DNA of 5,858 nt from JBFLVN01 sp040758475. GTDB taxonomy: Bacteria > JAGRBM01. The translations under genes and the position numbers were made by a program. Under the pieces are notes generated by a model. The model was not told the origin of the DNA. It worked only from the letters and a program-made list of their open reading frames with translations, and did no database searches. Positions 1 through 5,232 of the stretch are shown here, piece after piece. The stretch lies in NCBI GenBank assembly GCA_040758475.1, contig JBFLVN010000232.1, positions 1 to 5,858 on the forward strand, written 5' to 3'. Position 1 is the stretch's first letter. Every line of letters starts with the position of its first letter.

Positions 1-30
1 CGGCGCCGGAAGTTTTGCCGGGGTTTTCAT
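1..30 (-). CDS. Start of a further gene in the aminopropyltransferase operon (partial, product unknown)
   Basis: An ATG on the minus strand at 30-28 overlaps the TGA stop of the aminopropyltransferase gene (ATGA). It opens a frame that reads MKTPAKLPAP and is still open at the window edge. ATGA overlaps of this kind are typical of translationally coupled operon partners, and the preceding genes are equally tightly spaced. No clear SD precedes the ATG, so coupling would have to supply initiation. Ten codons are too few to assign a family. Genes for decarboxylases, oxidoreductases or further membrane proteins would all be plausible partners, but that is inference only. Confidence 0.5.
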   Translation of the reverse strand, partial: MKTPAKLPAP

Positions 31-1523
31 GGCAGGTAGGCGGCCCACTCGTCCTCGAAATAACGGACAAGGATCTGGTTGTTGAGGCGGTTTACGTCCG
101 TCTCCAGGGGGCTCATGTCCGGGGGAAAGAAAGTCATGGCCGAAAAAGTATCGGGCGAGAGGAACTTGAGTCCCGGCGGGTAAGCGGTTCCAGGGGCGAA
201 GGGCTTTTTCGTGGCGAGGAGGAAGCCCCATTCACCAAAAGAGGGGACGTGGGCATGGTACGGGAGGGTTTCGAACCCGGATGCCCGGAGCGTTTTCTCG
301 ATGCACCAGAACGATTTTCTCGCCACGAAAGGGGAGGTGGCCTGCACGACGGCCGATCCGTTGGCGTCCAGGACCCGGTGGAGTTCACGGAAGAAAGCCG
401 TGGAGTAGAGCTTTCCGAGGGAGAAATTGGAGGGATCGGGCAGGTCCACGATCGCGAAGTTGAAGGTCTCCTGCGTCCGCCGGAGCCATTGGAAGGCATC
501 GTCCGTTACGAGCTCCGCGCGGGGGGACCGGAGGGAGCCTCCGTTGAGGGCCACGAGGTTTTTCTGGGAGGAGAAGAGGCCCGTGACGGCCGGGTCCAGG
601 TCCACCAGGGTGGCCTTTTCGACGGCGGGATATTTGAGGATCTCGCGAAGCGCGAGGCCGTCGCCCCCGCCCAGGACGAGGCCGCGCCGGGGTGCCGGAT
701 GGGCGGCCAGGGCAGGATGGATGAGGGCCTCGTGGTAGCGGTATTCGTCCTTGGAACTGAATTGAAGATTGCCGTTCAGGTAAAGGCGCAGGTCGCCGCG
801 TAGCGCCGTGAGGACGATCCGCTGGTAGGGGGAGGACGCGGCGTAAAAGATTTTGCCCTCGTAGGCGGCCGCTTCGGCGGCCGACACGAGCGTTTCGGAG
901 AAGTAAAAACCCGCCGCAAGCAAGGCGAGCGCGGCCGCCGCCGAACCACGCAAGAGCCGCAAGAAGGGGATTTCCTCCCGGAAAAGGAAGAGGGTCCAGA
1001 GGGCCACGGCCACGTTGAGGATTCCGAAAAGGAACGACGAACGCACGAGGCCTAGATGCGGGACCAGCACCAGGGGGAAGAGGAGCGATGCGAGGAGCGC
1101 TCCCACGTAATCGAAGGTGAAGACCTGCGAGACGAGGTCCTTGAATTCGATCCGGTCCTTTAAGATGCGGAGCAGGAGCGGGATTTCGAGCCCCACGAGC
1201 GTTCCCGTCGTTCCCACGACCGCGTAGAGCAGGACGCGGAAGAAGGCGATCCGGTCGAAGGCGAGGAAAAGGAGCGCCGCCGACGTTCCACCCACGAGTC
1301 CCACCAGTATTTCCACCTGAACGAAAACGCCGAGAAGATTGCGCCGGATTCCCCTGGAGAGGAAGGAGCCGATCCCCATTGAAGACAGGTAGGTCCCGAT
1401 GATCGTGGAAAACTGGGTGACCGAATCGCCCAAGAGATAGCTCGCCAGCGTCCCCGCGATGAGCTCGTAGACGAGCCCGCACGTCGCGATGACGAAGACC
1501 GAGGCAAGGAGGACGAAGGACAC
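27..1523 (-). CDS. speE: Membrane-fused spermidine synthase-like aminopropyltransferase
   Basis: About 498 aa from the chosen start, much longer than the roughly 280-300 aa of classical SpeE. Residues 1-210 are hydrophobic, with about seven predicted membrane segments (near 2-22, 38-56, 64-90, 93-117, 136-157, 161-180, 188-208). The rest is a spermidine synthase fold: a beta-rich entry with LYLNG and KDEYRYHE (Tyr263, His264), the nucleotide-binding GGGDG at 285-289, the acidic VDLDP at 307-311, DD at 341-342, and DLPDP at 360-364. DLPDP keeps both aspartates of the usual D-S/T-T-D-P catalytic motif. The family transfers aminopropyl groups from decarboxylated S-adenosylmethionine to an amine; the acceptor here is unknown. 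It belongs to the long, membrane-anchored type of the family. The start is uncertain. GTG at 1523 lies 14 bases after the DUF350 stop with a weak GA-rich SD. A TTG at 1541 overlaps that stop, and a GTG at 1583 would give 518 aa but would overlap DUF350 by 46 bases with no visible SD. Confidence 0.92.
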   Translation of the reverse strand: MSFVLLASVFVIATCGLVYELIAGTLASYLLGDSVTQFSTIIGTYLSSMGIGSFLSRGIRRNLLGVFVQVEILVGLVGGTSAALLFLAFDRIAFFRVLLYAVVGTTGTLVGLEIPLLLRILKDRIEFKDLVSQVFTFDYVGALLASLLFPLVLVPHLGLVRSSFLFGILNVAVALWTLFLFREEIPFLRLLRGSAAAALALLAAGFYFSETLVSAAEAAAYEGKIFYAASSPYQRIVLTALRGDLRLYLNGNLQFSSKDEYRYHEALIHPALAAHPAPRRGLVLGGGDGLALREILKYPAVEKATLVDLDPAVTGLFSSQKNLVALNGGSLRSPRAELVTDDAFQWLRRTQETFNFAIVDLPDPSNFSLGKLYSTAFFRELHRVLDANGSAVVQATSPFVARKSFWCIEKTLRASGFETLPYHAHVPSFGEWGFLLATKKPFAPGTAYPPGLKFLSPDTFSAMTFFPPDMSPLETDVNRLNNQILVRYFEDEWAAYLP

Positions 1524-1537
1524 CGGGCGCTCTTCTC

Positions 1538-1759
1538 TCAACCGTGGATCGCCGAGGCGATGATGAGCGAAATGCCCAGGCACACGGCAGCGACCACGAC
1601 GGCGACGGCCATGTTCTGCTTGTCGACGATTTCTTTCGAAAGGTCCCAGGAAGGGGTGGCCTTGTCGAAGATCAGAAAACCCGCCGCCAGCACGACCAGG
1701 CCAATAACCGAATAGACGACTGAACTGAGAATCCCTTTTAAAGTCAGAATTTCATCCAT
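1538..1759 (-). CDS. DUF350 family small membrane protein, single unit
   Basis: A 73-residue protein with two predicted membrane helices, about residues 10-31 and 49-71. They are joined by a polar loop with FDKATPSWDLSKEIVDKQN, followed by a small-residue-rich helix ending ASAIHG. The loop and second helix match what I know of DUF350, whose members are often about 130 aa with two such units; this one is a single unit. It probably sits in the cytoplasmic membrane as an oligomer, and its function is unknown. The start ATG is supported by a strong SD, AAAGGAGG at 1776-1769 with a 9-base spacer. The gene begins 24 bases after the small ORF stop and ends 14 bases before the preferred aminopropyltransferase start. 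It therefore sits inside one operon, with the DUF4178 protein upstream and the membrane-fused aminopropyltransferase downstream. Confidence 0.88.
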   Translation of the reverse strand: MDEILTLKGILSSVVYSVIGLVVLAAGFLIFDKATPSWDLSKEIVDKQNMAVAVVVAAVCLGISLIIASAIHG

Positions 1760-1768
1760 TGCACCATA

Positions 1769-1776
1769 CCTCCTTT
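1769..1776 (-). promoter_or_regulatory. Strong ribosome binding site for the DUF350 gene
   Basis: The minus strand reads AAAGGAGG, 9 bases before the DUF350 ATG at 1759. An out-of-frame ATG lies closer (GGAGGTATGG), but the spacing to it is too short, so the ATG at 1759 is the supported start. Confidence 0.75.
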
Positions 1777-1783
1777 GTTCTTG

Positions 1784-1945
1784 CTATTTGTGATGAGACC
1801 GCAAGCGGGAATGGGAGCCCGGTTCCGGGGGCCCTTGAGCGCTCCACTCTTCCGCCGTCGCGCTTTGTCCAACCACCCAGCCTACGTAGTTCGCATAGGC
1901 CAGGAGGCTGCAGATCAGAACCCCATAAACCACGAATACGCGCAT
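1784..1945 (-). CDS. Small membrane or secreted protein, 53 aa, unknown function
   Basis: The minus strand carries a complete 53-codon frame, ATG at 1945-1943 to TAG at 1786-1784, that fills the gap between the DUF4178 and DUF350 genes. It has the best SD in the window, AAGGAGG, whose first bases overlap the upstream TGA (TGAAGGAGG), with an 8-base spacer. The product begins MRVFVVYGVLICSLLAYA, a short basic start and a hydrophobic core ending in an A-X-A signal peptidase I-like site after residue 18. It continues through NYVGWVVGQS and ends in a Pro/Gly, Ser, Arg and His-rich tail, HSRLRSHHK. It could be a cleaved secreted peptide of about 35 residues or a single-pass membrane protein. I recognise no named family. 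Position, spacing and RBS strongly suggest it is a functional member of the DUF4178-DUF350-aminopropyltransferase operon. Confidence 0.82.
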   Translation of the reverse strand: MRVFVVYGVLICSLLAYANYVGWVVGQSATAEEWSAQGPPEPGSHSRLRSHHK

Positions 1946-1953
1946 TCCCCTGA

Positions 1954-1960
1954 CCTCCTT
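1954..1960 (-). promoter_or_regulatory. Strong ribosome binding site for the 53-aa gene
   Basis: The minus strand reads AAGGAGG, a perfect anti-SD complement 8 bases before the ATG at 1945. Its first two bases are the last base of the DUF4178 TGA stop codon region and the base after it, so ribosomes finishing the upstream gene are delivered to this site. It is the main evidence that the short frame is translated. Confidence 0.8.
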
Positions 1961-3219
1961 CACTCCTCGTCGTCATCGTCATAAGGCGAAAAATCACTAT
2001 CGGACCAGCGGGCCACCTCGAAGGCGTGATCGCGCCAGTGGACGAAGACCGGACCGAGCAGGAGCGCCCCCAGGGCCCACAGGAGATTCGTCCAATCCGG
2101 CACGTCCCGCCGGAGTGATACGGAGTAGCTCCGCGAGACCATGCCGGGTTCGCCCACGGCCGTGGCGCTTATTTTGTAGGTCCCGTCCGGGATGGAGGGG
2201 AGGAACGTGTGAGCGTTGCGGCCCCCCTCGCTCCAGTATTCACCGCCTTCATAGCCGCTGTAGTATTCGACTCCCATGTCGAAGGCATATTCCTTTCCCG
2301 CCGCCTCGTCGAAGAGGGAGACATCCAGGGCGAGCCAGCTGTTGTCCACAGGGGCCTCGAAATCCAGACGCACGTTCGAGAGCCCGCCCCGGAACTCGAA
2401 GGGGCCCAGGGTGTGGGTGTTTTCCTCCGGAGTACTCGCGAAAGTGAATCTCTCAGCAAAAATCCATTCGTCCCGGCTGGTGGCGTGAGTGAGGATCTGG
2501 ATCGCCACTATCACGGCGGAGAAAATCCCCGTCCATCCCCAAAGCGCGGGGAGGGCGGCCCTCCAGGGGGAAGGCTGGGACGGTGCGATGCCCATTACGG
2601 GAGGAAGGGCGGAAGCGGAGGGAAAGCCCCTGCGGACTTCCTCCCTGTCCACGTACTCCCCCTGGAGCCATTCGCTGCCGCTGCTGTCCGATTCGTGGGA
2701 GAGGACGAGGGGCGGATCGATGTACTCGGTCTCATTCGTCCACTCGCTGTAGTCGAAGCGCCAGTCGAACTCTCCGGCTGCGCGCACGGCGCGCGCCTTT
2801 CCCAGGTCGAAAATCCGGAAGGATTTCCCTTCCGCGGTGGCTGTTTCTTTGCCGGAATCTTTCCGGGCGCTTCGGGGGAGGGGGCGGAGATGGGCCCAGT
2901 GGCCGTTTTCCTGCACGAGCCAGCTCGTGGAGTCCCCCTCTCCTCTTAGATAGTATTCTTCCCACGAATAACCGCCGGTCTGGTCCGAAGCCTGGATGAA
3001 TCCACGCACGGCCCACGTTTTTCCCCGGAGCGTCCCCTGGCTGCCGATGGGAAGGAGGGGCTTGGCCGTAAAGGGTTTCGGGGGCTTGCTGATGGCCCTC
3101 GGTTTTTCGGATTCGAGATCGATGGAGGCCCCGCAGGAAGGGCAGACGGCCGACTCGGAGAAATCCGGTTCCCAAACCGGAACCAATCCCCGGCACAATG
3201 GACAATCGAACGACGCCAT
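1960..3219 (-). CDS. Zinc-ribbon and DUF4178 domain membrane protein
   Basis: A 419-residue protein from the ATG at 3219. It opens with a zinc-ribbon-like pair of knuckles, CPLC (Cys6, Cys9) and CPSC (Cys26, Cys29). Residues about 55-190 look like DUF4178: G-x-x-G-T-L-R-G, then WAVRGFI, YSWEEYYL and SWLVQENGHW, all recognisable features of that family. One membrane segment lies near 222-245. A roughly 130-residue, aromatic- and beta-rich region (246-375) follows, then a second membrane segment near 378-394 and an acidic tail ending YDDDDEE. I infer a cytoplasmic N-terminus and C-terminus with an extracytoplasmic loop domain. The biochemical role of DUF4178 is unknown. An in-frame TTG at 3291 would add 24 residues, but they are Arg/Pro-rich, are encoded partly by a hairpin repeat, and precede the conserved-looking zinc knuckle. 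The ATG at 3219 has a G-rich upstream tract (GTGGGGAACGGGGAA) as a plausible SD. Confidence 0.87.
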   Translation of the reverse strand: MASFDCPLCRGLVPVWEPDFSESAVCPSCGASIDLESEKPRAISKPPKPFTAKPLLPIGSQGTLRGKTWAVRGFIQASDQTGGYSWEEYYLRGEGDSTSWLVQENGHWAHLRPLPRSARKDSGKETATAEGKSFRIFDLGKARAVRAAGEFDWRFDYSEWTNETEYIDPPLVLSHESDSSGSEWLQGEYVDREEVRRGFPSASALPPVMGIAPSQPSPWRAALPALWGWTGIFSAVIVAIQILTHATSRDEWIFAERFTFASTPEENTHTLGPFEFRGGLSNVRLDFEAPVDNSWLALDVSLFDEAAGKEYAFDMGVEYYSGYEGGEYWSEGGRNAHTFLPSIPDGTYKISATAVGEPGMVSRSYSVSLRRDVPDWTNLLWALGALLLGPVFVHWRDHAFEVARWSDSDFSPYDDDDEE

Positions 3220-3233
3220 TTCCCCGTTCCCCA

Positions 3234-3251
3234 CCCGCCCTGGCGGGCGGG
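3234..3251 (-). repeat. Perfect inverted repeat/hairpin in the DUF4178 leader
   Basis: Arms of seven bases, CCCGCCC and GGGCGGG, flank a 4-base loop (TGGC on the plus strand), giving an 18-base perfect stem-loop of pure G-C pairs. It ends 14 bases before the DUF4178 ATG and abuts the G-rich SD candidate. There is no U-tract after it in either direction, so it is not an intrinsic terminator. It could be a dispersed palindromic element of the kind found between genes in many G+C-rich genomes, or a translation-control or RNA-stability structure. No second copy was seen in the window. Confidence 0.7.
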
Positions 3252-3274
3252 CCCCAATCCCGTGAAACGGCTCC

Positions 3275-3304
3275 ACTCTACTTCGATTCAAAAAAACGTG
3301 CCAA
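3275..3304 (-). promoter_or_regulatory. Candidate sigma70-type promoter for the DUF4178-DUF350-aminopropyltransferase operon
   Basis: In the gap after the hydroxylase stop, the minus strand has TTGGCA (3304-3299, five of six matches to TTGACA), an 18-base spacer that includes a run of seven T, and TAGAGT (3280-3275, four of six matches to TATAAT). Transcription would start near 3268 and place the hairpin at 3251-3234 inside a leader of about 50 bases. It is the only sizeable intergenic gap in the window, which supports a promoter here, but the -10 is weak and the call comes from eye inspection only. Confidence 0.3.
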
Positions 3305-3309
3305 ATCTT

Positions 3310-4176
3310 TCAGGCGCGCCACCCCGGCTTCTTGAAGAGATACCCCCAGACCTCCCGGAGCGAGCGGCTTTGGATGAGGTCCTTGCCGAGGGCTTTCCAT
3401 TCGTGGAAGGCGATGGTGAAGGGGTTGGAGGAAATCTCTTCCCCGATGCCGTAGCGGACGGGCTCGCTCTCCTTGGCGAAGGTGCCGAAGAGCCGGTCCC
3501 AGATGATGAGCACGCCCCCCATGTTCGTGTTGAGGTAGGGCGCGTTCTCGCCGTGGTGCAATTTGTGGTGGCGGGGCGTGTTGAAGATCCATTCGAGGGG
3601 CCCGAGGCCCGGGACGAGCTGGGTGTGGAGGGCCGACTGGTAGAAGAGGCTCGCCGTCTGCATGGTCATGACCATGAGGGGACTAAAGCCCAGGAGCGGA
3701 AGCGGCAGCCAGAAGGGGAGGGCCACGAACGGGGTCCAGGTCTGGCGGAAGGCGACGGAGAGGTTGTAGCAGCGGGAGGAGTGGTGGTTCACGTGGGAGG
3801 CCCAGAAGAAGCGGACGAAGTGGCCCGCCCAGTGGAACGCGTAGAAGCAGAAATCTTCGAGGACGAAGAGGAGGGGCCACTCCCACCACAGGTCTCCCGC
3901 GCCCATGTGCCAGGTGCCCGTGCCGATTTCCGCGATCCGGTGGCCGTAGGCGAAGACGTAGGCCCGGTAGACGAATTGGACCCAGAAGAGATTGATCGCG
4001 AAGTAACCCGCGTACATGGCGAGGTTGGCGAGCGTGTCGGAGAAGCGGTAGAGCTTTTTCTTTCCCAGGAGGCTCCACCCCGCCTCCGCCGCCATGAGGA
4101 ACCCCGCGACGGTGAGCGCCACGGCGTAGAGGACCAGCACCGGGTCGTTCAGCAGGCGGGAGAAGAAGGTCGCCAC
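3310..4176 (-). CDS. Sterol desaturase/fatty acid hydroxylase family protein, alkylglycerol monooxygenase-like
   Basis: A 288-residue integral membrane protein with the three histidine clusters of the di-iron fatty acid hydroxylase superfamily: HWAGH (His115, His119), HVNHH (His128, His131, His132) and HKLHH (His204, His207, His208). Hydrophobic segments lie near 12-30, 50-72, 98-112 and 150-172. The text around the clusters (NLSVAFRQ at 138-145, HTQLVPGLGPLEWIFNTP at 184-201, GGVLIIWDRLFGTF at 220-233) is close to what I recall of alkylglycerol monooxygenase, which oxidatively cleaves ether lipids. Sterol, carotenoid or fatty acid hydroxylation remain alternatives. The start is a GTG one base after the lipoprotein TAA, with only a weak GGTGGA upstream, so translation is probably coupled. 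The neighbouring TetR and lipoprotein genes suggest a role in envelope lipid remodelling. Confidence 0.9.
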   Translation of the reverse strand: MATFFSRLLNDPVLVLYAVALTVAGFLMAAEAGWSLLGKKKLYRFSDTLANLAMYAGYFAINLFWVQFVYRAYVFAYGHRIAEIGTGTWHMGAGDLWWEWPLLFVLEDFCFYAFHWAGHFVRFFWASHVNHHSSRCYNLSVAFRQTWTPFVALPFWLPLPLLGFSPLMVMTMQTASLFYQSALHTQLVPGLGPLEWIFNTPRHHKLHHGENAPYLNTNMGGVLIIWDRLFGTFAKESEPVRYGIGEEISSNPFTIAFHEWKALGKDLIQSRSLREVWGYLFKKPGWRA

Positions 4177-4177
4177 G

Positions 4178-5203
4178 TTATTCCACCGATTCGGCGATCT
4201 GGATGAGCGTGGGGAAAGAGGCGTTTCCCATCAAGGTGAGGGCCGTCTTCCCCTTCACCCAGCTCACGACGCCTGTCGTGCCGAAGAAGTTCAAATACCC
4301 CTGCGAATCCCCGAGCGGGATTTTCTTCCCGAGGGCAAGCGCCGGATCGGCGGTGAGGGCCCTGGTCTCGGTGAGGGAAATCCAAGTCCCCCCCTTGTCC
4401 ATGAGAACGGCGATCATCGGAAGGCAATGCCGGCTCTTGACGATCTTGCCCACTTTGTGGCCGCTCGGGAGATTTTTGGGGAGCATCACGTCGAAGTTCA
4501 TGGTCTTTTTGGCTTCCTCTAAAGAGATTCCCGGATCGTCCAGGTCCCACTCGAAGACGACCGCGTTCGGGGGGAACTCCAAGGAGAAAGCATCGGCTGG
4601 AACCGGGGCGCCGAAATCGATCTTCTCGAACTCCATCCCGTACCAAAGCGTGTCCTTCGTGTCGTAGAGATCGAGCTTGAGGGGCATGGAATAGCGGGCG
4701 TCCATCCAGGACGTGTGGAGAAAGCGCCAGGGCGCGGCCTTCGCCGGGAGGACGCGCCAGCGCTGGGTCTCCCTTCCGGCCAGCGGATAATTCCCATCGA
4801 GCGAGTAGGCATAGGCCTTGAGGGCTTCCTTGGCCTGGCCTTCCACGTGCTCGCGGATTTCCTTTTCGGGCGCGGCGCGCACGCCCTTCACCCGGATGCC
4901 GAAGAGTTCCCGGGGCCACCACATCACCACTTGCTCGCCGTCGTAGAGGAAGACTTCCCCCGCGTGGGCGGCGGGTGCCGTTACGTCGGCCCGCACCTTC
5001 CAGGGCTTCTGATAGAGGATTTCTTTCTTGACGACCGCCTCCGGGTCCGAGGGGACGAGGCGCTTTTCGAGCAGTGTTCCCCGGTAGCTTTCGACGGCCA
5101 GGAGGTTGTTGACCATCTGGTCCGAGATCACTTGGGCCCAGATGCTCGTGCACGAGCACCCGAGCAGGGCCAGGGCGAGAACGAAGGGTTTTAAGAGCCG
5201 CAT
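4178..5203 (-). CDS. LolA/RseB-like outer-envelope lipoprotein with DUF4367-like C-terminus
   Basis: A 341-residue precursor. It starts MRLLKPFVLALALLGC, a lipoprotein signal with a lipobox-like LLGC and acceptor Cys16 (Cys18 follows). Residues about 25-212 resemble the LolA/RseB beta-sandwich fold that binds lipids or lipoprotein acyl chains: YRGTLLEKRL, ILYQKPWKVRADV, VFLYDGEQVVMWWP, then MPLKLDLYD and EFEKIDFGAPVPADAFSLEFP. Residues about 225-330 look like DUF4367: FDVMLPKNLPSGHKVG, WISLTETR, VVSWVKGKTALTLMGN. A LolA-like domain followed by DUF4367 is a known lipoprotein architecture. It is probably anchored on the outer face of a membrane and handles a lipid. The chosen ATG at 5203 has SD AAAGGAG with a 6-base spacer. 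An upstream in-frame ATG at 5236 (ATGA overlap with the TetR stop) adds 11 residues and has GGAGG 9 bases before it, so either or both starts may be used. Confidence 0.85.
   Translation of the reverse strand: MRLLKPFVLALALLGCSCTSIWAQVISDQMVNNLLAVESYRGTLLEKRLVPSDPEAVVKKEILYQKPWKVRADVTAPAAHAGEVFLYDGEQVVMWWPRELFGIRVKGVRAAPEKEIREHVEGQAKEALKAYAYSLDGNYPLAGRETQRWRVLPAKAAPWRFLHTSWMDARYSMPLKLDLYDTKDTLWYGMEFEKIDFGAPVPADAFSLEFPPNAVVFEWDLDDPGISLEEAKKTMNFDVMLPKNLPSGHKVGKIVKSRHCLPMIAVLMDKGGTWISLTETRALTADPALALGKKIPLGDSQGYLNFFGTTGVVSWVKGKTALTLMGNASFPTLIQIAESVE
5143..5158. promoter_or_regulatory. Perfect 16-bp palindrome inside the lipoprotein signal-peptide codons (possible operator)
   Basis: TGCTCGTGCACGAGCA reads the same on both strands and covers the codons around Cys16-Ser20 of the lipoprotein. 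Size and symmetry fit a TetR-family operator, and a TetR-family gene lies directly upstream. Its place inside the coding region, about 45 bases after the start, is unusual for an operator. It may instead be a codon coincidence or an mRNA structure. No binding evidence exists in the sequence beyond the symmetry. Confidence 0.25.
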
Positions 5204-5232
5204 GGAATTCTCCTTTGAAGGCGTTTGGGGGG

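Noticed and set aside
15..803. 262-codon open frame on the plus strand
   Set aside because: It is antisense to the SpeE domain. The product is Gly/Glu/Arg-rich with no recognisable motif, as expected for the complement of a G+C-rich gene.
862..895. GGCGGCCG repeats resembling an inverted repeat
   Set aside because: They fall within Ala-rich codons of the aminopropyltransferase (SAAEAAA) and are explained by codon composition.
1524..1583. N-terminal extension of the aminopropyltransferase from GTG at 1583
   Set aside because: It would overlap DUF350 by 46 bases, lacks an SD, and adds a polar stretch before the first membrane helix. Later starts fit operon spacing better.
1752..1997. 81-codon open frame on the minus strand over the DUF4178-DUF350 gap
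   Set aside because: It overlaps the better supported 53-codon frame, has no SD at its start, and its translation shows no membrane or family feature.
2209..2949. 246-codon open frame on the plus strand
   Set aside because: It is antisense to the DUF4178 gene, with no family features and no convincing RBS.
3289..3298. Run of seven T on the minus strand after the hydroxylase as an intrinsic terminator
   Set aside because: No stable hairpin lies directly before the T-run; the nearby GGCGCGCC is a self-complementary octamer without a loop.
3283..3304. Sigma54 promoter (TTGGCACG) in the same gap
   Set aside because: The -24-like half is good, but the -12 GC is missing: after the required 10-base spacing the strand reads TG.
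3262..4206. 314-codon open frame on the plus strand
   Set aside because: It is antisense to the hydroxylase, whose three His clusters are clearly real. The translation is low-complexity Glu/Val/Gly-rich.
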